Assembly (NCBI GenBank): GCA_932294295.1
Contig: OW028576.1
Location: 23,939,227-24,003,226, forward strand
DNA length: 64,000 nt
Source: Alitta virens
Taxonomy: Eukaryota > Annelida > Polychaeta > Phyllodocida > Nereididae
Direction of reading: 5' to 3'
Shown here piece by piece: positions 1 to 12,400 of the stretch. Each line of letters begins with the position of its first letter. Positions within the stretch are counted from its first letter, which is position 1. The notes under the pieces are model-generated. The model ran no database searches. It was not told where the DNA came from and was given only the letters and a program-made list of their open reading frames with translations. Both the position numbers and the translations under genes were made by a program.

Positions 1-432
1 AAAACTTGTTGCTACTTATAGAGGTGAGATTTAACATGTGACCAGAATCTAAGAATCAACCCAGGTAATATGCTAGTCTGCTTAACATCAGCTCGATGAC
101 GTCTGCTGACGGCTGATGATTGAACGATGTTGACCCAATCTGGTACACTGTCTGGGAAATTAAATAGGACGGCTAATTAGGGACACTAAGGTATTCTCTA
201 AACAAGCAAAATCACTTTGAAGTAAATTGAGTGGGGAGAAAGAGTAACAGAGCCTGCAGAGGGCACTACGACTGTAGTATATCAAAACAACAATAAGATG
301 ACATCGCTACACCGTTGTTGGATGGATGATGTCACAATTTTGATGACGTCATCAAACAATACTTATCTGCTACGGTGTCAGTGACCTCTTGTGGTACCTT
401 TTTTCCCCATTGTATTCTTGACATTGTTTCAG
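1..432. other. Non-coding, intron or upstream sequence
   Basis: I see no gene here. The stretch contains repeated TGACGTCA-type strings near 330-350 and ends at a pyrimidine tract and CAG acceptor at 432. It is probably an intron of the ankyrin gene. Confidence 0.4.
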
Positions 433-3400
433 ATTCTGTTGGGGATAGATGATTCGTCTATATCAAGGTAAACGAGCATACTATACAATGAGAGTAATAC
501 AAAATTGAATCAATAATTTCTTAGTGAACATTGTATTTCATAAGCCACTAAATCAAACTATTTATGATATACCTTAATCTAAAAGCACATTGTAATCAGT
601 TATAAAGTTGTAAAAAATGAATGCAGCACAATGCAATATGATCCGTCTGATTTCTATTCATTTATTTTTGTATAGGACTAAGTGCTTGTGGTCCCTCATC
701 TTGAATGCAAGACATATTTATATCGAAGGATGGCTTGAATGGACAGTATTATTTATCAGAATTTTGAAACAACTGCTTAATGAGGGCGCGGATCCAACAT
801 GGCTACCAGAACGTCAGATAGAGTGTGCACTGTATGATTTCTTTAGGGGTATTAGCATTTTACTTGCTAATGAAGGACATCTTTCATGCGCCTTGATGGA
901 ACTGATGCAATTATTTCTGAATGAGAAGTCTCTGTGTTACAAGACAGTCAGTGGCAGTGTCCTTCACTACCTTGTAACTTACAGGTAGGTGAATTTATTT
1001 TGTATTTTTCCAGCTACCAAAAATATGGAAGCTAATATGTGTTAAGTCCCTTTCACACTTAGCCGGTTTTGTCGTAGTGAACCCGTAGTATTAAATAACG
1101 GTGACGTAACGCCCTTCCCAGCTCCAACCCGATGGCTACCCGTGGATACACGGCGATACCCGCTGGGTGACTTCTGGGACCCGTGGCCAAGCCGGGAAAC
1201 CCGGCCCCTGTAGCCGGAAGAGCCGTGCTTGCATGGCAAACTCCAGGGTGTCCAAAACGTCCAAAAAGCCGGCGGGTTACACGTGAAAGCCGGCGGGTTA
1301 CCCGTCAAAGCTGGCGGGTTAACCGTGAAAGCCGGCGGGTTACCCATGAAAGCCGGCGAGTTACCCGTGAAAGCTGGCGGGTTAACCGTGAAAGCCAAGT
1401 ATTGTACGTGGTTGCGAACGTCATTATCCTATATAAAAGGGCCTGTAGGTGTTGGTTGCTGTTCATTCTACCTCTGCGAGCCAGACAGTGAACATGTCAG
1501 GACATCCACAAGAAGAACTGGAGCTTATAAAACTAGCAACTTGCAACTGTATTGGAAGCTGTGGCAGACGGAAACCAGAAAAAAAGAGGAAAAAAGAAGA
1601 AGAAAGAAATAATTAGCCATCAGGCGGAGGAGAATGTCAGGAAGAGGGTTTTGTGTGAGGCCTGGCCGCTCAAAAGACCTCAGATGGGCCAGTACGAATG
1701 ATTGCTGAATGAATTCAGGGATGAGGATCCAATGCATTACAAGCACTTCCTTAGAATGGACCCTGCAATGTTTCAGGAGCTTCTTGGTAAACTTGGTCCT
1801 AGGATAGAGAAGACAGACAATTTCTGGAGGAAAGCTATGGACCCAGGACTGAAGCTAGCCATCATTTTTTGTTATTTGGCCACTGGCAACAGCTACAAGT
1901 CCCTCATGTATGGCTTCAGAGTGCCCAGCAACACCATAAGCAGCATCATCCCAAAAGTCTGTGAAGCACCTGCACCGGTTTCTGGTGGTGACACACCTGT
2001 TCCCTACTTAATTGTTTCCCCTTGCATGAGAATGAAGAATTTGGACCAGAAAAGTAGTGGTGCGAGAGGCTCAATTGGACGAGGAAGGCAGACTTGCAGT
2101 AGTCAATTTGAAGGTTCAATGCATGCTTGCTTTACTTATAAGGAGACGTCTGTTGCATTTGCTGCATGAAGTGTTGATCCAGGCAGCTAAAGTTAGCACA
2201 GACCCACTTCTCCTTCGCAGTCAGATTCCTCATTACAGTTTTGGAAGGTCCCACCTTCAATAACTTCCCAACATATTTTCGCATGGACTGGGTCAGTCCA
2301 ATTATTGGACTCCAACCAAGTCTTGAGTTGCTGGCCAGTGCAAGGGGCTGACAGAGTCTAAGCCACTTTTTAAAGGTCTTTCTTCTTATTCTTCCAGAAA
2401 GATATGAAGAACATCAGGTATATTTCCATCTCATCCAATGGCAAAGGTGTGAATGATGGTCTGCCACACCAGTGGCACTTATATAGTCTGAAGTGATGCG
2501 TAGATATTTAATTTCCCTCACTTCTCCATATGTTGCTTAAGTAGAACCTTCTGTGGTATACTTGGACACATAAGGTGAATACGTGGGTGCTTACGTGGCA
2601 TACTTGGCTAATTTGCCGGATCATTGAAGACAACGTAAGCCACGTATAACCGACAAAGGGGACGTCCGTGCTGAAATCACAGGTTTTGACTACTGTTTAG
2701 GTTCTGAGACCTTTGTTGATTATTTTATTGTGATATTTCATGGACAGGGATGATATTCACTCATTAAGGTTGTATGAAATTACATGGTTTATTCACATTA
2801 GCGGAACATCATACTTGAGTGGTGACGTTGCTGCTCATCAACAACTGAGAGCTTCAGGATCAGGATGCCTGAAGCAGATAATAGTATTTTCAAGGCCAGT
2901 AGTGCCACAGATTAAGTAGCTACTGAGAAAAATTTGTAAAGTGTAAGAGATTGAAAAACTCGCACTTGATTAATGCACAAAATGCGGTCGGAACTGGTGA
3001 CGTTCAGGACATGCTGAATATCCAAATTTGTCATTGTTTTAAAACCAAAACATTGAAGAATAGGCCTAGTCATGATAATGAAAATTATCTTTGATTGATA
3101 GTGGCTAGATACCTGTCTCAGCTACACAATAATTTCACAAACAGTTGGCTCAAATAGCAACACTTGAAAGTCCCAGGCCTCCTCATTGCGAGTCATCATA
3201 CCGTGTTATCCCATATCAGTTGAAGCTGCTTGTGCAGCCCAGTTATTTAGTGAGCATTCGTGATTTGCAGCTGCATAGGGCATCATGATCTGAAAATCTC
3301 ACTACTTAGTACGTATCTTTGTTAAATTTTTTCTTTTGAGTGAGGCTAAATGGACTCACGATGGACATAACTAATATTTTTGTCAGTTATATTCCTCTCA

Positions 3401-6400
3401 GAACAAAAAGAAAACTATATTAGTGGAGTATAACCGTAATATCCCACAATTAGCTGTGTACCATATGGAAAATCCAATGGAATGTGGTATAGCCTATCTG
3501 GTATATATACTATGTGGTTCACCTTACAAGGAAGGAAATGTATACCACTCACCTATGGCAGGCTACTGAGAAAACATTACATTTGCAGCTCAGCTCTTTT
3601 CCGTTTAAACTAGTGCCGTGGCTTACAAAAAGTTTATGGAATTGTAATTTTACATTAAAAAAATGAAATATTTAGCTCTCTGTGAAATTATGAATGTTTG
3701 AATTCAGACCAAAATCACTGATTCTAGGGGGAACACGTTACGGAAGTCGTCTGTTCAATCCAAAACACAAGCTGTCGTATATCTGTGTTGCTAAGGGCAA
3801 TGCCATTAGAGCGTCGTCGCCTTGGTAAAACAATTACATCAGAATGAATAATAAATCATTTTCTTTCCACATCAAGTACAAAACAAATCTGACAAGAAAT
3901 ATCAACAACTGGTGTATAAATATCATCCGTAAAATGCTTTGATAATCTTAAAATCACTGGGAAAGTTTGAGGTGATGACGTTGCCTCATAGTTTTGTAAC
4001 GTTATGCAATGCATTGATTGGCTGATGGTAACAATTAATATTCATGACTTTTCTAAGCTATATGAGAAATTATATAAAGGTCTCTCGTGGACAGATTGGC
4101 TTCAGAATTCACTCGTGGCTAACGCCACTCGTGAATCCTCGTCAATATGTCCACTCGTGGGAAATATCAAAATATACCACATATCCTTTGGGTCTTATTA
4201 TATTAATTGGTGCAAAACCTTGTTCTGTCAAGCTTAGCAGTGACATAATATGTGTAATAGTTATTGTAACCATCTAAATTTACAGGTGGCCAAGGAGAAA
4301 CCAAATCCTGCCAAAGGATTTTTTTGTGCGGAACAAAGAAGTTATCAGCAAAGTTGTTGAAATCAAGCCAGATCTTGTTGAGAGTCTGGATTGGAGAGAA
4401 CGAACTCCTCTTCAGCAATTTCTGGATGAATTTGAAAGGCATCCAGACTCTCACGAAATTCTCAAGGAAATTGGTGAAATTGTATGTCTTTTACGGTCAG
4501 ACAAAATTATCAATACACAGGATCGGTTTGGAGAAAATAGTTTGTACATGTTGACCAGAACAATATTCTTTTATCCAGAAAAAGGACATACTGTTCTCTC
4601 TATTTTTCCTATCCTTGCAACAACTTCCAGTGTGAATGCTCAGGACTCACATTCTATGACTCCTGTGATGACCTGGAATCCGTTTTTCGAATGTTACCCG
4701 TTCCCATGACCCCAGTGACCTCAGTGAGGCCGTTGACCTAGAATGTGGGGCATTTCCTATGCCCCAGTAAGGGGAGCACGTGATAGGGGCATGGCTGGGT
4801 TCCTATTGGCCAGAGTGGGCTGCTGGGGGCTACAGGGATGCTGGCAGCATCAGTTTGATAGAGTTTGGTCCATAGAATGGTATAGGCAGGACGTTTGGCT
4901 AGGGCAGGGCCAATAAAGCTTCAAAATGTATTCTTTGAGTTTGTTTGAGTCAAGTCTGAAGGACCTTACAAATTGGCGCCCGATATGGGACTTGACTCAT
5001 TCTCAGGAATACTTTGGATCTGTGAGGACCTTTTCAAATAAGGTGCTTACAGGGATTTACTTGTGTTTTTAAGGATTTACCATTGTGTCACATTGGAGTA
5101 CTCTTTTGTGTGTTTTCTACAACAGAATCTGAACAGCTAAGTAGTTTCACTTCACTTTGAAACTGGTCTTGTTGAGTGGCCCTGCCCTGGTTACTCTGTT
5201 TGTCTTGTTTGTCTTGTTTGCTGTTTGTATTGTGTTCTGTCAGAATGCCTGGAACTTCAGCATTGAGACCCAAGCCTGGTAGAAAGGTACCCCAAGACAG
5301 GGAGAGCCGATCATTGGCTCCCCAGTCAACAGGGGTCGACACATCAGGCCCCCCAGTCGCCAGCATGGCTTCTGGGGATGCCACCCCAGTTAGACCACGT
5401 GCTAGCTCCATGTCAGGAGTGAGGCAACCTGGGGAGATCAGCTCCAATTCCGGAGTGAGGCTCCCTAGGGAAGGATCTAGAGCTAGAGCAAGTAGTGGAA
5501 AGAGGTCCAGGGATATGGTGCAGAGAGAGTCGGATTCGAATGACTCCTGTGCGTCCACTCCCACCTCTTCTCCAGAATATAGGACCCGGGTGGGGACTGA
5601 GCCAACTGGGGCCGGTGGGGCCGCTGGAGCAGTAATGGCGGACCACGTGGCCCCTGGCAATCGTGCCTATCGTCCAAGGCACAGGCGTCGTAGGGAAGCC
5701 TTACCCCCTTTGTATGATGGTCAGGGAGTAGCTTTTGCTGATTAGTTGATGGAGTTTAGGAGAGTGGCAGACTTTAATGGTTGGACAGAAGATGAGCGTT
5801 GCTTCCACATGTGGACTAGTATTTCTGGCCCAGCTAGGCTCAAGATTGTCTCTTTGCCCTATGAGAAGTCGTGGGTTAAGATGATAGAGCAATTAAATGG
5901 TCTGTTTTGCTCCTCCCGTGCTCTAGATGCTTATCGTAGTAAATGGTTTAATTCAAAGAGGGGGCCCGAAATGGATCTGGAGTCATATGGCTTGTTCTTA
6001 GTGGATCTTTCCAGGAAGGCGAACCCTGCATCCTCGACTGAGGAGCAGGAAAGGTTTGCCAAGGAAAGGTTCATGGAAACAGCCGGTTCTCCCAGCATGA
6101 GGTTCTGGTTAGGTGCCCTCAAGCCCTCTACTTTACAGGATGCCATTGATTTGGCTGTCCAATATGAATCCGCCTATGAAGCCACAAGGCCCCACAAACC
6201 CGACCTTGGGCCAATAGGGGCCGTGGCTTTGCCCGTTGTCCATCCTGAGACCTCAGAATTAGCTCCAACAAGTCAATCAGGGGTAGCTCCTTCAGCTAAA
6301 GGAGACCCCATGACTCAGGAGCAAGTTAAAGAGTTGTTTTATTCCCTGATGAATGATGTATTGGCAAATCGAGGTGGGCCCAGCGATAAGGGTCGCCGAG

Positions 6401-9400
6401 ATGGGCCGAGGCCCCCTTCCGGTTCCAATAGGCGCTGTTTTAATTGCAATGATTACGGCCATATTCGTAGAGACTGCCCTAAGCAGAACAGGGGCAGAGA
6501 TCAATCTGGCCGGGGCAATCAGGGAAACAGTCGTCCAAGGGACAAGAAAGATTGGGATAAGGGGTCAGGGGCCCGAAAAGGTGCCCCAAAAGGTGCAGGG
6601 AATGGTTCACAGTCAGATAAGGGAGCTGGTTCGCTAAAAGAGTAAGGGTGGAGGAAGATCTGGTCCCAGGTCCTCCACCCTCGAAGTTAGTGGCTCCCAT
6701 GAATAGTAATGAGGAGTTCTTTAAGGGACAGGATAGGCCTCAATGTGCTGCTGCACAAGAAGCCGTAACAGCCTGGTATTTGTCCATCCGGATTGGTTCC
6801 ACAGATCTGGAAATGCTGGTGGACACAGGTGCCCAAGTTTCAATGATGAGTAAGAAAGTGTATGATGAGATAGCTGGAGTGTATAGGTCTCCACTTTTGT
6901 CTATGGAAAGGAAAGTAGCAGCTGCAAATGGTGGTCTTATCAAAGTATATGGAAGGCTAGAGACAGAGATCTGTGTGGACAGAGCTCTGTATCAGTGTGA
7001 GTTCCTAGTTGCTGAGATGGGACAACTGACTGGGTTGCTGGGGATGGATTTCTTGAAGAAGCATAAAGCCACTTTAATGTGTTCCTCTGGAGTATTGCGT
7101 TTAGGTGGGTCAGATGTTTTGTGTAGAGAAGGTCCAGAAGGTCTTGGAGGTCAGAGAACCCATTTGCCTGCTCGCAAGGCATGTGTCATTGGTTGCAGTC
7201 AATCTGGTGACATGGGGCAAATGTCAGGGTCATGACCTTTTGTTCGAAGCCATTCCCCAGGTTAGTCAGAATTTGCATGTTATGGTACCTCGGGGCATAG
7301 TGGACGTGAATTGTCCTGATGCCAAGGTCTGGATAGCAAATCCAACTGGGAAAGATATTTGTCTGTCACAGGGTCAATTACTGGGGGAGTTGACTAGTGT
7401 CCTGTCTAACAAGGATTCTCTGGAAGAGGACACGCTGGTATCAGCTGTGGCTTCCAAGGAGGGCCCTAGGCACAAGGACCTTCCAGATCACCTGAAACCC
7501 CTTATTGACCCGACAGAAGGCCTTAGTAGTGAACAAAGGGAAAAGTTGAAAATGGTTCTGTTAAAGTATGAGCATTGCTTTGAGGGAGGTCAATTTGGTT
7601 TAGGTCGAACAGACTTAGCAAAGCATGAAATCGATACTGGTGACCATAGGCCCTTTAAGCTACCTGCTCGTCGGTTGGGCTGGGCCCAAAAGCGAGCCCT
7701 AGGAGAGGAAGTTGACCGTATGTTAGATCTTGGAGTTATTGAGCCTAGTAGTAGTCCTTGGTCTAGTCCTCCAGTCCTTGTTCGTAAGAAGGATGGCAGT
7801 TTCCGGTTTTGTGTAGACTACAGGCGTCTAAATGCTTGCACCAAGAAGGATGCTTATCCATTGCCTCGAATTGAGGACTGCCTGGGTGCCCTTGCTGGTG
7901 CTAAGTGGTTTTGTACTCTTGACCTGTCCTCAGGTTATTGGCAGATCGCTATGGAAAGTGAGGACAAGGAGAAGACAGCTTTTACAGCTCCTAGAGGGCA
8001 TTATCACTTCACAGTGATGCCCTTTGGAGTCACAAATGGCCCTGCCACATTAGAAAGGTTGATGGAGTTGGTGTTGGGTGGTTTAGATCTGACCACTTGT
8101 TTGTGTTATATGGATGACATTGTGGTCCAGGGTTCCACTTTTGACCAATGCCTAGCTAATCTAGTTACTGTCCTTAAACGCATGGACCAGGCTGGTCTGC
8201 GTTTGAAGCCCAGTAAGTGTGAATTGTTTAGGAAAGAAGTGCCCTTTCTTGGCCATGTGGTAGGAGAAGCAGGGGTTAGGCCAGACCCTCGGAAAATTGA
8301 GGTTGTCAGGAATTGGCCTGAACCCCAAACCCTCCATGAAATTCGTAGTTTTGTGGGATTTGCATCATACTATAGAAAGTATGTGCCGGATTTTGCTGCC
8401 CTAGCTGCCCCATTGCATGCCCTGATGACTCCCAAGGTCCCTTTCGAGTGGACCTCCGAATGTCAAAGGTCCTTTGAGGCCCTGATTAAGGCTTTAACCA
8501 CTGCGCCAGTTTTGGCTTTGCCTCGAGAAGGCTGCCCTGTTATTCTTGATACAGATGCTTCTGATCTAGCAATAGGTGGTGTTTTGTCCCAGGTAATTGA
8601 GGGAAAAGAACGTGTTATTGCTTATGCATCTCAAGCTCTGTCGACTAGCCAGAAAAATTACTGTACAACTTACAAGGAGCTTTTGGCTGTTGTCCGAATG
8701 GCTAAGATTTTTAGACCTTATCTGTATGGACAGGGATCAGTGCTGTTAAGAACTGACCACTGTGCCCTTGTTTGGTTACAGAATTTTAAAGATGCGGAGG
8801 GCATGCTGGCCCGTTGGTTGGCATCATTGGCTGAATATGACTTCAGAATTGAATACAGGGAGGGTAAAAAGCATGGAAACGCAGATGGTTGTTCTAGAAT
8901 TCCTGTACGAAGGTGTAAGAGAGATGATTGCCCTGATACAGGGCATGGTGACCAGGGAATGATGGTGGCCCTTGTGCAGTGGAATGCTGACAAGGCCCAC
9001 TTGTTGATGAAGCCATGGGAGCAGGCGCCATTGTGGCGCCAGGGACAGGGGCCAGGGAGAGCTACAGTGGTAGGCAGCATTGGTGATGTGGCTGATGGAT
9101 CAGCCAGGGCTGAGACAGTCTCTGTGAATCAGCCAGTGGTGGCAGTTTCTGAGACCAGCCCCGGAGTGAGCAGTGAGGCATCACCAGAAGTGGTGACTGC
9201 CCCACCGGAAGTGGGTGGCCCTGAACAATCTGAGGTCCTGGGTTCGAACTGGTTGAATGTGTGGACAAGGGGAGAGATTGTGGCTGCCCAAGCTCAGGAT
9301 AGTGCGACAGCTTTGGCCGTGGATTGGCTGAAGGCAGGACAAAGGCCCTCCTATAGTGATATAGCAGATAGGCCAGGGAGTGTCAGAGATATTTGGGCTC

Positions 9401-12400
9401 AGTACAATTGGTTGCACTTAAAAGATGGAAAATTGTACAGAGAGCATAGATTGCCTACAGGAGAACATGTGGAGCAATTGGTGATCCCTGCTAAGTTGAG
9501 ACGAGCGATATTTGAGCAATTGCATACCTCACGGTTAGGGGGACATATGGGAATCCATAGCACAGTGGCCAAGGTCCGGAGACGGTTCTATTGGCCAGGG
9601 TACAAGGAGGACATCGTCCGATGGGTTGGATGGTGTGAGAGCTGTCAGAAGCGTAGACAGACAGGCAGGAATAGGGTCCCATTACAACAGGTTCCTGTTG
9701 GGATGCCTATGGAGAGAATGGCAGTAGACATTGTAGGTCCTTTTCCAGAGACTAAGAAGGGGAATAAGGTCATTGTGGTTATTGCTGATTATTTCACAAA
9801 ATGGACAGAGGCTTTTGCCCTACCAAACCAGGAAGCCTACACTGTGGCTGACTGTTTGGTAACTCAGGTGGTTCTAAGGTTTGGAGCTCCTTATCAGCTT
9901 CATAGTGATCAGGGCACCAACTTTGAGTCTAAGTTGTTCCAGGAAATGTGTAAATTGCTTGGCATTGTTAAGACCAGGACGACTGCTTATCACCCCCAGA
10001 GCGATGGCTTAGTGGAAAGGTTCAATAGGTCTTTACAGGACATGCTTTCTAAGCTGGTAAATGACTACAGAGATGATTGGGATGATATTCTGCCTTATGT
10101 CATGTGTGCCTACAGGGCTACGCCCCAGCACTCAACTGGAGTTACTCCCAATAAGTTGATGCTTGGGAGGGAGGCCCTCCTGCCTGTTGACCTGTTGTAT
10201 GGTCATGTCCTCCAGGATCAGCCATCTTGTACAATTGAATATGTTGAATGGATACGGTTGGCTATGGAAGATTCCTTTAAGCGCTGTCGCCTAAAGCTGC
10301 GGAAATCAGCTCTGAATCAGGCGAAGCACTACAACAGATTGTCCAGCAATCAGTCTCATGAACCTGGAGACTGGGTTTTGCTGTTTTATCCGCCCCTGGC
10401 TAGGCAGAAACTTAGTTTGAAGTTTTTAGGGCCTTACAGGGTGGTGAGAAGAGTGGGGGAGGTTAATTATGAAATTGTGGCTCCTGCAACTGGGAAATCT
10501 CGAATTGTGCACATTAATCAACTCAAGCCGTACTTGGCTGAAGTACGTGAGACTGATGTAGCTAGAATTCCTGATTTGCCCTTGACTGACCCGTACACAG
10601 ACCCCTTTCTCTATGATGAACGTCAGAATGAGCCCCCCTCTGAAAAAGAGCAGGATCCGCCTCTGACGCGATCTGGGGAGACGCGAGATGGTGTACTTCG
10701 GAGTGCAGTGAGGCCGGCAGCAGCATCCTCTGAACACGTGATGCTGGGGGATGATGCGGCGTCCCCAAACGCTGATGCAGCGCCGTCTACCCACGTGGGT
10801 ACAGGCCGCACGGAAGCGCCCAGGTTGATGCCTGCAAACCACATGGAATGTGGCGGGAAAGTGGCATCACCTTGGCTGGCAGAGGATTCCAGACTGAATC
10901 CTGAGGCTGAGCCCTTTGTTTCAAAGAGGCTGAGACAGCCACCTGACAGATATGGTCACAACATTGGATTTGATTAAGGTTCACTAGTTCAAATCCCGGT
11001 CTGTCGTCTATACAGCGACTATATGTATAGAGTGTAATTTGGTATTGGCAGATATTTTTGATTGAGTGGGATCCCCTTGCTAATTTTAGTAAGTTACTTT
11101 TTCATTAATACGGAGTAGGCTAGCGAAACTGTCCGGAAAGGAGTGAATCAGCTTAAGAATTCCGTAGGGCAATTTTAATTCTTTAAGTTGTACCATGTAC
11201 CTGATGTGGTTTTCCAAAGAAAGTGTCAGTGTGACATGACCTTTCTCCGAAGGTTTTTATTCACTCGCCTAGTGAGTTATGTGTGACTTTAACTCTAGTA
11301 GGAATAACTTTCTTATTTTTAATAAGATTGCGGAAACATGGGGGTCTTGTCATGTTCATATTTATGAGCATGTTGCTGTGACATGTAAAAAGTCGGTTTA
11401 ATACTTTTTCGGTGCCCTAGCAGTGGTTTTTGCTGTAGTATGTCAGCTGTCATTTCTAGAAATAGGAATAGCTGTCTTCATGTGGTAATTTGTCAGATAG
11501 TGTGTTTCTTTCTCTGAGGCTTATCATGTGACGGTTTATTATGTGTTAATTCGTCAGATAGTGTATTTCTTTCTCTGAGTCTTAACATGTAACGGTTTTT
11601 ATGTGGTAATTCGTCAGATAGTGTATTTCTTTCTCTGCATTTTATCATGTAACGGTTTGGGACATGACAAATTTGTCCTGGTTGATGGATGACATCAGTA
11701 TGGAGTTGCGAAACTTGTTAGTTTTGGTTCTGTTCCATTGGGTGGGTCCTGAAAGGTCCTAGATACTGATTCCATTAAGTTTGTATTTGTTGGCAGGTTG
11801 GGGTTTCTTTGTCTGATGGAAACACGTGTTTCTTGTTGGTTAAAAACCCGCCAAAAAGTGCCTGGACTTTTGACCTCTGCCATTTCAGGTCATTAGTTCA
11901 GCAAGTTGGCACAATGGGGTGTCTGTAAGATGGTTCCAACACCCCCCTGGGTTGGCAAGTTGACCGAGTTGACCCTTCAGTATGAGGGGGGGGGGTGGGA
12001 TAAATGGTGCCAAAATTCCATATTTGGCGAATTTTATTGCCTGTGGGGGAAAGACATAGTGATGCAGGACCTCCTTGCATCACTCCTTCCTTGAATTTTA
12101 GTCAGGAAAGAGGTACTGCCCTAGGCAAGAAAAAGTTTAATAGTGAGAAGTTTGATATTTGTACTTGAACAAAATGGACATGGACTGCAGTGAATTGGCT
12201 GATGTGGTCATGCAGGCCCTAGATGCTGCAGGAGTGGATCTCCAGGTGTCAGTGGAGGAGAAGGAGGTGGAAGCTGTTTGTGGTCACCACTTGGACTATC
12301 TGGGGGCAACCCCAGTCCTTGTACAGGAGACCACTCCAGCACCACGCCGTCCGGGGGCAACCCCAGTCTTGGAGCAGGAAGCCACTCCACTTGACATGCA

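Larger units (their letters stand above)
1429..2345 (+). mobile_element. PIF/Harbinger transposon relic inside an intron
   Basis: The relic contains a TATA box (TATATAAAAG, about 1430-1439), the N-terminal part of a HARBI1-like transposase on the plus strand, and on the minus strand the end of the partner DNA-binding gene. Convergent or opposed arrangement of these two genes is normal for Harbinger elements. The catalytic DDE region is missing after about 1965. I could not identify convincing terminal inverted repeats, so the boundaries are approximate; the left end may lie near 1046. Confidence 0.65.

Noticed and set aside
1042..1612. Long frames on both strands across the 21-bp minisatellite
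   Set aside because: A 21-bp repeat keeps frames open by chance and the products are simple repeats.
1046..2700. Terminal inverted repeats for the Harbinger relic
   Set aside because: GTCCCTTTCACACTTAGCC on the left and GTCCCCTTTGTCGGTTA on the inverted right are only loosely alike; not strong enough to set the ends.
10981..11010. B-box-like word AGTTCAAATCC after pol
   Set aside because: No A box or cloverleaf arms at the right distance; not called a tRNA.
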